Shown: positions 11,271 to 23,500 of the stretch, one piece after another | Layout of the letters: every line of letters begins with the position of its first letter | Position numbering within the stretch: the first letter of the stretch is position 1 | From: Amphiura filiformis | Taxonomy: Eukaryota > Echinodermata > Ophiuroidea > Amphilepidida > Amphiuridae | Direction of reading: 5' to 3' | NCBI RefSeq assembly: GCF_039555335.1 | Contig: NC_092631.1 | Coordinates: forward strand, 12,647,701 to 12,711,700 | Length of the DNA stretch: 64,000 bases | Translations under genes and position numbers: made by a program | Notes under the pieces: generated by a model | What the model was told of the DNA's origin: nothing | Databases searched by the model: none | Seen by the model: only the letters and a program-made list of their open reading frames with translations

Positions 11271-11387
11271 TCAATGGTACAGATAGCACATTATGCGAGT
11301 ACAGAGACGAAGGTAACTGCCTTATTTTGTACACCTATGTATTGCAGGAGAATGGTTCGTACACCGTACTGGTACAGAGAACAAAGG
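11271..11387 (+). CDS. Integrin beta-tail exon (plus copy)
   Basis: The 117-bp exon starts after TTTCATACAG and ends AAAGG before GTCAGT; two bases are carried in and one out. It encodes NGTDSTLCEYRDEGNCLILY, then TYVLQENGSYTVLVQRTKG, matching the second half of the integrin beta tail domain (a CxYxDExxC-like pattern). It is 117 bp in the minus copy too (39801-39917). The donor here is an ordinary GT, unlike the minus copy, which has GC. Confidence 0.9.
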
Positions 11388-11868
11388 GTCAGTAGCACTT
11401 ATTTCTGTATAACGTAAATCATAACAAAGCAAGAAAATGGAGTCCTTTTCAGTTCATTATTCAGATCCCGTGTTATTATTACTATAAACAATACCCTATT
11501 TGACATGGAACTAATTTCAACATAAATTATTTTACCTCAATGCATTTCTATGAGTTACCAATAACACCATACTTACAGACCCATTCATTGATCCCAAATT
11601 AAAATTGTTTATAAATTGCAAGTGAAAGATAAATCATTAAAATTGTCAAGTGGATATTCATACGTAGTGGTAGATAAAATGATTAAAGAGTCTAACTTCA
11701 ACACTACACTATTTTTCGCTCACCTGGAACGTTTTCACTTGTTCGACTAGCGTCTTCAGCAGATGGTGATGCTGTGATGATATCTTGTCTACGATCCTTG
11801 TAACATCCTATGACGTCATTCTGTCAATCATATGACGTCATCAGTGAAGGTTATCCCGCTCAACCATC

Positions 11869-12636
11869 TTGTCAAACAACTTCAGTTCACTGGCATCACT
11901 TAGTACTGAAGATGAAACTGACTTATTATCACCAGTCGCAGCATCATCCCCAATACAAAAATCTTATGTAGAAACCCATACAGGTGAAAGAAGGGGAAAA
12001 TGGTCTCAAAAACCAAAAAATAAGAACATCCGTAAAACTAGTCAAGTGAAGGTTATGGTTATGAATTTCCAGAGTGTCAATAACAAAATTGCTGAACTCG
12101 CCATCTGTCTTGACAACCACAAACCAGGCGTACTTATCGGTACTGAATCGTGGCTGTCATCTGGGGTCAGCAACAGTGAGATCTTATCTTCATTGCTGTC
12201 AAAATGCCTCATTGTGTCACATCGCGCTGATCTTGACACAGACTGTGAGATCCTCTGGATCCAGCTTGAGTTAGTGAACACAAAAATCATCCTGATTGGA
12301 GCCTTTTATAGGCCAACCGATTCTGGGCCTGACGTTTTAGATCTGTTACAGCAATCTTTGTCCAAAATTGACTTATCTAAAGGTCCTCAAATTTGGCTGG
12401 TAGGTGACTTTAACCTTTCCCACATTGACTGGGACAGCCAGTCCACTTTATCCAAATGCCCAAAACCAGGGTTGTGTCGACAGCTTATAGAAATCTCCAA
12501 TGATTTCGGATTAGAACAGATGGTGAAAATCCCTACCAGAGGGGACAACATTTTGGATTTACTTTTCACAACTAACCCATCTCTTGTTGTGAAAAGGCAT
12601 TGTTGTGCCCGGAGCGATCATGATGGATCATTCTGA
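11869..12636 (+). pseudogene. LINE apurinic-like endonuclease (EEP) domain
   Basis: The 255-codon open frame carries the endonuclease/exonuclease/phosphatase signature in order: MNFQSVNNK, then GTESWL, GAFYRP, GDFNLSHIDW, LDLLFT and SDHDG. Such endonucleases nick target DNA to prime reverse transcription. The Gly-rich stretch usually found between TESWL and the AFYRP strand is missing, so an internal deletion is likely. The frame is cut short by a stop at 12636, before the reverse transcriptase. Confidence 0.85.
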
Positions 12637-12871
12637 TCAATATTGACACCAAACCAAAAATCAACAAATCTAAACCTAGAAAGGGTTTTCAATTTTTTAA
12701 GGCAGACTGGTCAAACATCAAACAGGATTTGACTGAAATCAGTTCTGACTTTTCAGATATCATACCTGATCTTGTGTCAGCTGATAAGCTCTGGGTGGAT
12801 TTTAAGAACAGAATTCAATAAACCATGGAAAAGAATGTTCCATCACGTGTTGTTTCAAGTGGTAAAAATAC

Positions 12872-13570
12872 TTGAGACATAAACAAAATGCCTATAATAA
12901 AACAAGGGCAACTGATTTTTCTGAGCACTGGGAGATATTTAGATCTCTTAGAAAACATGTCAATCGTCTCACCAGAAGTAAATACAGGAGATACATCAGA
13001 GATGTTTGTGCTGAATCCAACAAAAAATTCTGGTCTCTGATAAAAAGTTTGAAAAATGATAGTTTTGGCATACCTACTTTAAAATCTGTAGGTTGTAACA
13101 TCACTGACAACAAAGATAAAGCTCAAGTGATGAATTGTCAATTCCAGTCAGTATTCACACAGGAGAATATGAACAATATACCTAGCATCACCTCAACTCA
13201 ATTCCCACCCATGCCTGACATTGACATTAGTACCGACGGTGTGACAAAGCTTTTGCTTGACCTTAACATGACCAAAGCGACTGGACCGGACGGAATACCT
13301 GCGCGTATCCTGAAGATTGGAGCGGCCGAAGTCGCACCAGCACTCACAACCATCTTCAGACGTTCTCTTGAAACAGGCATTCTGCCTGATGATTGGAGAT
13401 ATGCGAATATATCTCCAATCTTCAAGAAAGGGGACCGCACGACACCTGCAAACTATAGACCGGTTTCCCTTACATCTATAAGCATGGTCATGGAACATGT
13501 TATTTTTTCAAGTATCATGCGCCATCTTAACCAATTTAATATCTTGACCGACCAGCTTTCGCCAAAATAG
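12872..13570 (+). pseudogene. LINE reverse transcriptase, N-terminal and finger region
   Basis: The frame encodes the linker and fingers of a LINE reverse transcriptase: NKKFWSLIKSLK, KATGPDGIPARIL, DDWRYANISPIFKKGD and NYRPVSLTS are standard landmarks. It ends at a TAG within the finger/palm junction. The catalytic palm resumes in another frame at 13609. It belongs to the same insertion as the endonuclease frame at 11869-12636. Confidence 0.88.
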
Positions 13571-13608
13571 ATCGTGCGAATCCCAACTTAATCTGACAGT
13601 ACACGACT

Positions 13609-13995
13609 TTGCCCTGTCCCTCGACAGTAAGCATGGACTTCAGCAAAGCATTTGATGTTGTTCCACACAATAGGCTTATGCTGAAGCTTGACCACTATGG
13701 TATACGCGGACCTATCCACGCTTGGATCTCCGACTTCCTAATGCGAAGAAAGCAGAGGGTTGTCATTGGGGGTGAGAACTCGGACTGGGTACATGTCCAA
13801 TCAGGCGTACCGCAGGGCACTGTACTTGGTCCTTTACTTTTCCTTTTATATATAAATGACCTACCAGACAACATCGCCTCCACGGTTCGAATATTCGCCG
13901 ACGACTGTGTTATTTACCGGACCATTACGTACGACTTTGACGCTGACGAACTCCAGACAGACCTTGACCGGTTGTCCGTGTGGAAGGAAAAATGA
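13609..13995 (+). pseudogene. LINE reverse transcriptase, palm with FADD
   Basis: Landmarks are DFSKAFDVVPH (first catalytic aspartate), SGVPQGTVLGPLLFLLYIND, and RIFADDCVIY (catalytic Asp pair). A stop follows at 13993-13995. Further downstream, NSYTYLGVEITNDLKWNKHI and LEYCSPVWDPY continue the thumb in broken frames up to about 14330. The catalytic residues are intact but the polypeptide is split. Confidence 0.88.
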
Positions 13996-14398
13996 CAAAT
14001 GAAATTTAATCCTGAGAAATGTTTTGTGCTTAAAATGACTCATTCACACAATCCTAAGACCCACACATAATCACTTGCAAATATTTTCCTCCAGGAAACA
14101 AATTCTTACACATACCTTGGCGTCGAGATCACCAACGACTTAAAATGGAACAAACACATCAATAACATTGCAACAAAGGGAAATAGGGCTCTGGGTTTTG
14201 TCAAAAGAAACTTACGCTCGTGTACAGAGGATATCAAACAACAAGCGTACCAGTCTCTAGTTAGACCATCTCTGGAGTATTGCTCACCAGTATGGGACCC
14301 TTATACTGCTGAAAAAAATCTACCAACTAGAAGCAGTTCAGAGAAGGGCCATACGCTTCGTCAAGAATAACTATGACAAGAGAGCTAGTGTAACCGAA

Positions 14399-14698
14399 AT
14401 GTTAAAGACCTCAAACTGGTCGTCACTACAGCAAAGACGTAAGATAGCAAGACTGTCAACTTTCCAGAAAGCATATCAGGGTTACCTGTCCATCCCTATC
14501 CGAACATTGCTACGCCCGGTCACACGTACAACACGTCGCTCACACAGCAAAGCATTTATTGAAGTACAATCATCTAAAGACTGTTATAAGCACTCTTTTT
14601 TACCTAGAACTCTTAAGGAGTGGAACAGTTTGCCAGAGGAGATAGTAAATATAGAAGACCCCAAACAATTCAAGACACAAGTCATTAACTACCAGTAA
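14399..14698 (+). pseudogene. LINE ORF C-terminal segment (WNSLP motif)
   Basis: The frame ends the LINE protein: SNWSSLQQRRKIARL, then a basic stretch, SFLPRTLKEWNSLPEEI and a natural stop. The Trp-Asn-x-Leu-Pro motif followed within 30 residues by the end of the ORF is typical for jockey/CR1-type elements. It is separated from the palm by at least one frameshift near 14320. Confidence 0.8.
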
Positions 14699-15000
14699 CT
14701 TAGCATCTATGCGCACCTCACAACCCGGTTCGTCTTCCCCACCAGGGGTGTTGAACTGTATACAAAGAAGAAGAAGGTGCCGTAGATTTCAAATGGAATC
14801 ACCTATTCAGGTTATCCCAATTTGAAATTCACGTGTGTGAACATGTCAGGGGTTGGGTGGTTAAAGATTTACTCAATCGAAATTATTAGACAGCCTCCAA
14901 TATTTTTTGCTGTTATAAAACTCTGAATCATCTTTTGACCACCACAGTTAGAAATTACATTGCGTTTCCTCTAATCCAACTTTTTAATTATTTTGTTTAG

Positions 15001-15198
15001 TTTGTAAAAAGCCCAGATATGGCAAGCAGGAAACAACGCATGTTCCTTGGACGCCGGTCCTAATCGGGATAATAGCTGGTATCCTGTTGCTTGGGATATT
15101 TCTTATTGGCTTCATCAAATTAGGGATGTTTATACAAGAACGAAGAGAATATGCAAGGTTTGAAAAGGAAAGGAGTGAGGAACATACTTTGGATTAAG
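15001..15198 (+). CDS. Integrin beta exon: TM helix and stop-shortened tail (plus copy)
   Basis: The exon starts after TTTTGTTTAG. It encodes a short stalk (VCKKPRYGKQETTHVPW), a hydrophobic helix (TPVLIGIIAGILLLGIFLIG), then KLGMFIQERREYARFEKE and RSEEHTLD, with TAA at 15195-15197. One G follows before GGTAAAG, so the stop is the last whole codon before what looks like a retained splice donor. Integrin tails usually run on from here into NPxY motifs that bind talin and kindlin; those are absent. The minus copy stops at the same codon. Confidence 0.88.
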
Positions 15199-15227
15199 GT
15201 AAAGGTTTCCATAATTATAATCACTAT

Positions 15228-15330
15228 ACAGTGGCGTAACTAGAATTTTATTCAAGGGGCAAGTTCATTTTGAGGGGCTGCACAGACCCAACACGACAGA
15301 GCAAAAAAAAAAAAAAAAAAAAAAAAAACA
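15228..15330 (+). repeat. Dispersed repeat with poly(A), AGTGGCGTAACTAG
   Basis: The segment starts CAGTGGCGTAACTAG and ends with an uninterrupted run of about 26 A at 15303-15328. A related start (CAGTGGCGTAACTACGGGGG) lies at about 56961. The CAGTGGCG terminus looks like a hAT-type end, but no partner end was found here, so this is a fragment. Confidence 0.5.
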
Positions 15331-16974
15331 GAAACAAAAAGTCACACAATTTTATAATACAGCATGGCATGAATTCTCCATTGTACGTAAAGACTCATAA
15401 GCATGGAGGAGCGGACGCAAATGGCCAATGTTCGTTAGAGGCGGTCGTCCCCTCCCGCGGCAGTTATGCCACTGCCACTAAACGTTATCTGGATGTCTGC
15501 AGATGGAGTGGGGTGTGGGATTTTGGATGCCTGGGTATGTTTGCATTATTATAATGACAGTAATGTTTATTGCAATCAAGAAGCATTAATAAGTCCCTAT
15601 TTTTTTCTATTTCAGAATGATATTCGTCGATAAGCTATCATGAATGCCATGCCGATTGTGACGCGAGTTATACATTAATTGAAAAATAATTTTACACGCG
15701 AGATCCTCCAGCACGTTTTGTATGCCCACTTTAAATTAATTTGAGCACATGTTTGTTTGTCTGATGGTTTGTTTGCTTGTTGGTGTGGGTAATTTAAGGG
15801 TGCACACCGGTAAATAGCTCCCATTGACTTTCTGTACAAACAGGGTCCAGGAAAACGTCATTTTCTTGACTCCAGAGCGACTCAGTTCTTCAAAACTTAC
15901 CCTTTCTGCAAGTCGAAGGTCAGATGAAGTCATCCATTGTAGAAATTATATACGGAGTCCAGCATTTTTTCCCAGAAAAATGCCGACTAGATCACCCTAT
16001 AGCCCATACAACTTACACCACCTCACGAATAGCTTGGTGTTTCTGAAATGTAACACATTTTGAAAGTTTAGCCAAATCGTCATAAAAAGTCGGATCCTGC
16101 TCATTTTTCACAGACAATCTATTTCCCAGGCCTAAATGAGGATTAAATATGAATCAGGGCCTAATAGTTGGGTTTTAAGCCTTTTCTAATGTATTTAATT
16201 CAGTCGTATTGCACGTTTCCTCGTTTGAAACACTGATTTTTTTCTCCCAGAGTGTAGGAGACTTGTATTTACTGGTGTGAACTCTTAAGTGGAGACGTAC
16301 TTCCTCCTTCCTCAAAATAAGCATCTCAAAATAAATATTAAATATTGGCCATTACTCCAAAACGGGATATTGTATTATAAATCTGTAAAATGCGTTGGAA
16401 GCAGAATTTATTTCTGCGTATTTTGACATTTCATTTGATACAATAGCCCAGAAAACAATAAGACACCGCTCAATTTAATGTAGTGAGGTCCAGATTTGAA
16501 AGTTGCAACAATAGAAAAACACTCAGATAACATTACACAGATTAGTCTCGGTCCCAGCCGATTTGTGCTCCTTCGTCACTAAACAAACCGTCTGGCGACA
16601 ACCTCATAGTACGTCTTTTCTGATTGGCTGAACATCAACTCCCTATAAAATTGAGTAAAATTTTGGCTGTCAATCATCGCTGGGCTGACCCAATCGACAA
16701 CCTCATTCCCATCATCCCCATTATCACAGTAAAAAAAAGACAACGTCTGATATGTTTTTCGTTTAAATGTTGTAAACAAGAACAAGTGATTTGTGGTAAC
16801 CACACCGGATGTACTATCCATGGGGCATTATTGTTGCTTCTTATATCAAAACTACTGGAGCAATACAACTCAAATATATTGTTTAAATGGTAGGCTTCAT
16901 TCTAACAGAACATAAAAAATCGGACCATGCCTCTTTAACAATTTTGTAAAACATAATACCATAGACCTACCTTG
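15331..16974. other. Intergenic sequence, no gene recognised
   Basis: This lies beyond the integrin stop. Several open frames exist (15270-15554, 16579-16893) but show no recognisable domain or splice context. No strong repeat structure was seen. Confidence 0.4.
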
Positions 16975-17545
16975 ATACCAGTAAACCAGCTGTGTACTTT
17001 CATCGAGCTGCAACTAGTTGCAAAATTACAATTCAATTAAATGGATTGACATTTTACATGAAAAATTGTCCTAAATAAATCCAAACATTTTCTTTTTTGC
17101 GTACCCATTTTACAGAGATTGTAATTTTATGAAATTGTAGGCACTGTGTGCATTTTATGTAACCTTGCTGAGTTTTTATTCGTTTCTGCATTCTGATTAA
17201 CATTATTGTAAACAAAGAACCGTTAACTTGACATTATGGTGTAACAAGGCGAGTACTTTCATCAAGCTGTAGCTAAGTAAAAAATAATGACAAGTCAATT
17301 AAATGGATTTACATTTTAAATGAAAACATACCCTTCTGAATAATCCAACATTTTCTTTTCTGATTAACATTTAACAAAGATAATTGTAATTTTATGAAAT
17401 TGTGGGCAATGTGTGCAGTTTATGTAACTTTTGTAAAATTTGTATTCGTGTTTGCATTCTTTCTTGTTAAAACAAAAAAACCCGTAAACTTTCAGTGAAC
17501 CATGCAGGTGTACTATCATCAAGCTGTACAAAAATTGACAAAATT
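16975..17545. repeat. Degenerate tandem repeat, about 262-bp unit
   Basis: Two units and part of a third each carry TACTTTCATCxAGCTGxA, then CAATTAAATGGAT and TAATTTTATGAAATTGTxGGC. Copies differ by 10-15% with indels. The sequence is AT-rich and non-coding. Confidence 0.7.
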
Positions 17546-17654
17546 TTCAAAGTCTGTATATTAATTTTATGCAGCTATTTAGGTATGACAGAAAAAAGTT
17601 TTCATAAACATGCATAAGTCGCTATTGCAAACGACACCACCGTAGTGTGTAGAG

Positions 17655-18190
17655 CGTTACTAGGCTTCAAATAAAACAGCCTACACCATAAAATAAAATT
17701 ATACATTTAATACCTTCCAACATAAAATTAATAACCATTTTGTACCCGCCTCGCCTCCTCCCACACATGCACATTAAAACAAATAATGCATCTAATAAAA
17801 TAAACTAACATGCAACAACGGACATAAAACTGTCAGCTAGTGATTCACGCAAACAAACAAAGTAAAATATTATGGCTTCAAATTAAATAGCCTACACCAT
17901 ATAATAAACAAACTAATGCATAAAATACCTTCCAACATAAAAATTAATAACCATTATACCCGCCTAGTCTTCTCCCACACCTGCACATTAAAATAAATAA
18001 TACATCTAATAAGATAAATTAGCATGCAACAACGGACAAAACTGTCAGCTAGTGATTCGCACAAACAAACTAAACTAAAACAAAATGGATTCAAATAAAA
18101 TATATGACGAATAAAACAAAGAATACATCTATAAGAATAAACTAGCAACAACTGACATTGAAGTACCGGCTACTGATTCGCTCAATCAGA
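17655..18190. repeat. Tandem repeat, about 212-bp unit, 2.5 copies
   Basis: Units begin GGCTTCAAATxAAAxAGCCT and include ATGCAACAACGGACA and ACTGTCAGCTAGTGATTC. The second copy starts near 17873 and a partial third near 18085. Copies are close to each other, so this array is younger than the neighbouring one. Confidence 0.75.
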
Positions 18191-18288
18191 CAATCTAAAA
18201 GATAATTTGAAAATCAGATGTTTGCATTTGGTAATGGTACTTTTTTCAATTTTCATGACTTTTTCTAGAAATACTAATTATCTTAATA

Positions 18289-18710
18289 AGGGAGCGCACC
18301 ACCATTAAACGCGCCATTGAAATACACAGGGGAAGATGCACTTTTGGATTTGCGTATTTTAGCTATAAAGCTTTGTATTAAATTAAAACTGATCATGTAT
18401 AGATTTTTTTTTGCTATTTTGCCGCAAAGAAAAAATGTGCAAATTTAACCCTAAATATCACTCAATTTTAGAAACCGGGCATTGTTCAAACTTGCGCCAA
18501 AACTTCATCTCTGAAACAAAACATTCGGACTTGTTCTCAGATTTCTTCATATATACACTTGTCGGAAGCAAATGAGCTGAAAAAGGGCACATTTTTACCA
18601 TACGTTTAGAAAAATAAAGCCGCAATAAGCTCAAATAAGCGGTGGACTATTTTAACCGAACCGAACTGGTGCATAAATCGCGGAGTGATTTGGTGGTGCA
18701 CCCTCATAAA
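18289..18710. mobile_element. MITE-like element, GCACCACCA termini
   Basis: The ends are imperfect inverted repeats: GGGAGCGCACCACCA on the left and TGGTGGTGCACCC on the right. The interior is non-coding. No secure target-site duplication was found. It is reported as a candidate from end symmetry and length. Confidence 0.5.
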
Positions 18711-19480
18711 CCGATTCACTATTACAACTGCGCATACTCAGAACACCGATTTTTATGACCTGAAGAAATGGCCGGGGAGCAGGTTATTCAAAATTCACCG
18801 GCTTTCTGATAAAGTAAAATCAAGTTTCAGGAGAGCCCACTTATAGTCAATATAGAAAGGGCTAAAAAGATCCCTGGGAAAAGAAAGACATTTCGCAATA
18901 TTGAAAAAGAAAGTTAAAAAATAAACAACAAAGGAAAATCAAGAACGGCTGAGGGGCGAGGAAGTTAATAAACACAATTTAATAGATTTTTAGTACTGGG
19001 TCATTTCCTTTTTAAAAAAGGAAGATATAGATATTGTACGATGTCTGACGAATTTAGATTTGAGAGGGTTTTTTTTTCAGAAACTGATAAAATCATGAAA
19101 ATCTAGTTTTCACTATGAGAGAATTACGTTCTTTTTTAATTTTTAGAAGAAAAAAAGCTAGGCCCTCAATCATACAGCTCTTAGGTCGATTAATTCCCGG
19201 GTACCGTCGAATCCGGTATTTTTTTATTTAAAATCTCAGATTTTGCAGGGCATGTAATTTTTTTAATTGGGCGTTATAGCGATTGATGATTCCCGGGCTC
19301 TCGGTACGTAAGAGGACCCTGGATACTGCAAAAGCTTATATTAACTCGAGTTATTTCCTCAACGTGTTACAAATTCTGTATATGCGGTCCTGCAAACAAC
19401 ACATTACCAAGCAGCTCCAGCAAATTTAAACTTTTCGCATTCCTGTCGACGTTGAAGTGAGCGTAATATTAGCATGGTAA
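18711..19480. other. Intergenic sequence, nothing recognised
   Basis: There is no exon or structured repeat. The run contains several poly-T and poly-A tracts and an isolated ATTCCCGGG word repeated at about 19194 and 19290. Confidence 0.35.
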
Positions 19481-19484
19481 GTGC

Positions 19485-20250
19485 TTCAGGATATTTGATT
19501 TCTTTGTTCTTTTATTCTCTTAGGTGTTTGTTATACATGTGTTAGGGAAACTAGAAAAGGAACATTGTTGTAACAATATTCATTTTTCGTTTTTTAAATG
19601 AAACAAGAAATACAAATATTTAAATTAATCGCTTTTCAGTGACACTTTCAGTGTTCTCTTTGTTAATTGATTTATACGTATATTTAGAAAAAGAAAAAGA
19701 ACAGTGTGTGCTCTTTTCTTTTTCTTTGGTTGAGAATTGATCACGAAAAACAAATGTTTCAATTAATCGCATTTTTCGTGTTTCTCTTTGTTTGTTTTCT
19801 ATACTTGTATTAGAAAATTTGCCTATTTTTCCATGCTTCTCTCTTTTTTTACATTTGTGATAGAAAAACGAATACGTGATCATTGTTAGAGTTTTTCTTT
19901 TCTCTCTATTACATTTGTAGTAAAAACCAATTTGGTTTTCCATGTTTCTCTTTATTTATTTTTCATACTTCTGTTAGAAAAAGGAAAAACGAGCATTGTT
20001 GGCCTTTTTTCTTTTTTCTAACTTAGAAAATGGAGCAAGAAAAACAAAATTATAAATTAAAACCTTTTTCTCATTTTTCTTTTATCCGTAATTTTATACT
20101 TGTGTTCCAACCATGACAACGGAAAGCGATCATAATGAGCTTTTGTTTTGTTTTTCTTGGTTAGAATGAAAATAATAAATGATCATACCAATGGGCTTTA
20201 TTCGTTTTTCTTGGTTGTAAATGAAAAAACGAATAATATTTATGTACAAA
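19485..20250. repeat. Degenerate pyrimidine-rich TTTTTCTT repeat tract
   Basis: The tract is made of short, irregularly repeated words such as TTTTTCTTTTTC and TTAGAAAAAGGAAAAACG, with ACTTGTATTAGAAAA recurring. The minus-strand open frame at 19620-19943, rich in Lys, Arg and Glu, is a by-product. It lies directly upstream of the SRCR gene start. Confidence 0.5.
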
Positions 20251-20357
20251 TTTAATTCGTTTAGCATTTGAATTACGTTCTGGTACACCAAAACGCCCTT
20301 GAATAGTATCTGCGTTTGTGTGATACTTTTCTTTCTACTTCTATTATTAATTTATAG

Positions 20358-20502
20358 ATGGACGTTTTCAAAATGCGTAATGCTGTGTCGCTTTGCATTG
20401 CGTTTGCTTTGATCAGTGAGGTCAGCAGTTCGCCATGGTGGGGTGAAAACTCACACCCCGGCGGGAGGAACCGGGATGGGTGGAGAGGAAACAACGGTGA
20501 CG
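20358..20502 (+). CDS. SRCR gene exon 1: signal peptide and linker
   Basis: The exon begins at an ATG just after TTTATAG and ends GACG before GTAAGAA. It encodes MDVFKMRNAVSLCIAFALIS, then EVSSSPWWGENSHPGG and an Arg/Asn/Gly-rich end. Cleavage is likely around the SSS/PWW boundary. Because TATAG precedes the ATG, an upstream untranslated exon is possible. Confidence 0.8.
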
Positions 20503-23500
20503 GTAAGAATTATGGCTTTTTAAGTTTTTCTGGGTCATTTCACCAAAACTCAAATGTGATGCGATCAAGCAAAATCAGTCGGAACTCGGAAATATTGATT
20601 TTGAGATATAGCCAAACAAAGGAATTATTTCCTTTTGTTTTCTCTTGTTTTGCAAACTCTTTAGTTGCTCATATCTTTGGAGCTGGTTGTTCAATTTGAA
20701 TGTTTTTTTTCAAAATGCAGGTTTGTTAATGCTTTTCACTATCCTGTAAAAAATTGAAACTTTAATATTTCCGAATTCCGACTGATTTTGCTTGATCGCA
20801 TCACAAATGTTGACTAGCAAACTAGGGTTGAAAATTATTGATTTTCAGATTTAAATGATTGCTTTCTAAATAGACCGTATCGAATAAACTCAAGCGGAAC
20901 GGTATAACAATTGAAATGGCAGCCACGTAGGTTTTAAGTTTTAAGTGACAGAGGGACAGGTGTCTAGTCCAATTCCAAAACCATTCATACCTATCACGTT
21001 TTATTGTATTATCGTGCGAATTACCATGTGGTACCTTATGGTGGACAGAATTTTATTTAAATGAGGACGAGTGACGTAGTATTCGATAGGGTCTACGGCT
21101 TGTGCTTCGAAGTGCTTGTGCAAATGGAATATAATTTTTACTCTACATAATAGTATTAAGTCGAGTTTACACAGTCGGATATAACTGAGTTATTACCGGT
21201 AATAAGCGACTTATAACCGGTAATAGTGACTTATTACCGGTAGGGACTTAAGTCCGACCGTGTAAACACGACTTTAGATACATTGGAGACACATGTGAAT
21301 CAAATGCACAATTATTGATTTATAGGTTATTCTTAGTCAGTGGTAGTGGTCTAGTTCGTCGACACATAATCTGATTGGACATTCTTAGTCAGTGGGAGTG
21401 GTCTAGTTCGTAGACACATAGTCTGATTGCACAATCGCATTATTTCGGGTGCCGTCTATCAGGCCATATACGTCTAGCCCTCTTCTTTTGTTCCATTATC
21501 TATTGTATTTCTTTTGTTCAAAGTCTGGTCAACTGTCGATTATATCAAGTAATGTGGACAGGTCAAGATAATGTGGACAGGTCAAGATAATGTGGACAGG
21601 TCAAGATAATGTGGACAGGTCAAGATAATCTTGGTCAGGTCAAGATAATCTTGGTCAGGTCAATAAATTTTGAACAAGAGAAGTACATGTTCATATTTAG
21701 AAACACTGGCCACATTATTTGACTTTTTGGACATTTCAACAAACTTAAAATGCATCAAAGTTTAATATATTTTACACGATCAGCATAAATTATTATGCAA
21801 GTTTATGCATATTAGATTTAAATGAAGATGGTAAACAATACTTGTGTGTATTGAATGACACCAAGAACACCTATATTGAATAATGCAAATTAGTTTGTAT
21901 TATGTCTTATAGCCTGTATAATTAGGACGAGGATGTCAATCTACCTTTGTCCCCCCTCCCCCAACTAACGCAGATTCCGACAAAGTAGGTAACAAAACAA
22001 GAGCCATGAGGTCTTACAAATTAAGTTCAACCAAGGATATTTTGCACCGAAAATGCAGCACATTACAGGCCACAAGACTAGATGTAGAAAAACTACAACA
22101 ATCTGCGGCCTAACCCCAACCAAAAAAGGTCGAGGAAGGTACAGCCAGTCGTATTTGTATATCAATACCAAGGAAAGTGGTTTTGATCAGGAAGATGATA
22201 ATCTATTCTCATCTTCTCTGGTTCGATGCACCCAAGGTGATTGAATGGGTGCTTCCTATCTCTTTAGATATAGTTGTCTTAGCATAACGCCACCATGAGT
22301 TGTGTTTGGACTTGAGTTGGGTTAGTCTCGGGCCAGACTGTATGCGGCTATCACGAACATACCAGAAATGACGAGCGTTAGGGCAGACACACATTGGCTA
22401 TGTAGGAGACTAGTTTGGATGCGAACGGCATCATGACGTTCCACCGCACAATGTTGTAATACGTAAAACCGTATGACGTTAACAGCGAACGCCTCTTTGC
22501 AATCTCTCTAATATTCATATTTCAGCGGGCTTCCCAGCAAACACAAAACGTTTTCGACATCATTCGCAAAAGGTTATAAAAGGTTGTCAGAAAACGTTTA
22601 AATGTCGGGTTATATAAAGGGTATAAAAACGTTTTAATAACATTCCAAAAACATTCTTGAAAACTTGATACAAAACATTCTAAACAGAATGCTATTTTGG
22701 GGTTGAAAAAATATTTTGCGAAAAATGTTTGCCCAAAATATTTTCAATAACGTTTTAAAAACGTTTTCATGACCTTTTCATTCAAATGTTATTAAAAGGT
22801 TTTGAAAAAAACAGTTTAAGAATATTTCTGTGTTTGCTGGGTTCAAATATTTTAACATAATGTTATTTAAGTATTGACACAATATTTGGCAAAATGTTTG
22901 CAAAAATAGTTTACAATAACATTTTTTGAAAACATTTAAAAATATTGTTGTAGTGTGTTTTCATACAAAACGTTTTAAAACGTTATCATGACCTTTGTAT
23001 AACCCGACATTTTAATGTTAAAAACGTTTTAAAAAACGTTTTTACCTAAACCAAAAGCCAAAATATAACTTATTTAAAACGGTTTTTTAACGTTTTTGTG
23101 TTTGCTGGGTTGTTACGTTTACGGCCATGCATCAGTGTACGCATCACCAGATCTAGTTTTATTTAAAAAATCTTTATAATACCCTAAAAACAACTGATGC
23201 GCAGTCATTAACCTCTAATCAATAACCTCCGCGCTGGTGTGCGTATATCATCTAACAAGAAATTAGATTGGGATGCACATATGGTGCAATACGCGGTGGT
23301 TATGAAAGTAATGTATTGTACGTTTATCAATTGAATACCTGAGAATGGCCCAACTAAAACTGTTTTTGAGATATTAAGAAAAAACTTAATATTTTTGAAA
23401 AGTTTTATAGACAGAATGTTTTTATCTTCAGGGGACCTTCAATACATGAACATACAATATTACATACATTCGAAATTATATATGATGTTTTCATGGCAAC

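Larger units (their letters stand above)
11690..14776 (+). mobile_element. Decayed jockey/CR1-type LINE in integrin intron
   Basis: An apparent non-LTR retrotransposon with endonuclease and reverse transcriptase parts in order, broken by several stops and frameshifts, with a C-terminal region and an AAGAAGAAG tail after 14760. The 5' limit is judged from a region at about 11690-11830 that resembles the foldback arms at 4497-5022. It lies in sense orientation in the last intron of the plus-strand integrin copy. Clade assignment (jockey/CR1 superfamily) rests on domain order and motifs only. Confidence 0.85.
781..15198 (+). pseudogene. Decayed integrin beta gene, plus-strand copy
   Basis: Integrin beta subunits are single-pass membrane receptors that pair with alpha subunits for adhesion and signalling. 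Five exons are recognised: 781-912 (start of beta-I domain), 5629-5724 (I-EGF4), 7932-8047 and 11271-11387 (beta tail), and 15001-15198 (transmembrane and cytoplasmic tail). Each matches in length and phase an exon of the minus-strand copy at 37466-59334 where that copy is present, except 7932-8047, which is 14 bp shorter and therefore frameshifted, with a TGA soon after. Exons for most of the beta-I domain, the hybrid domain and I-EGF1-3 are not visible between 912 and 5629. The last intron holds a LINE at about 11690-14776. The missing exons plus the frameshift argue for a pseudogene; a rearranged gene still transcribed, or a local assembly error, remains possible. Exons upstream of 781 are outside the window. 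Confidence 0.8.

Noticed and set aside
12042-12569. Antisense and offset ORFs across the LINE endonuclease
   Set aside because: Shadows of the 11869-12636 frame, which alone carries the endonuclease motifs.
19620-19943. 107-codon minus-strand frame rich in Lys and Glu
   Set aside because: Overlaps a degenerate TTTTTCTT tract; composition comes from the repeat.
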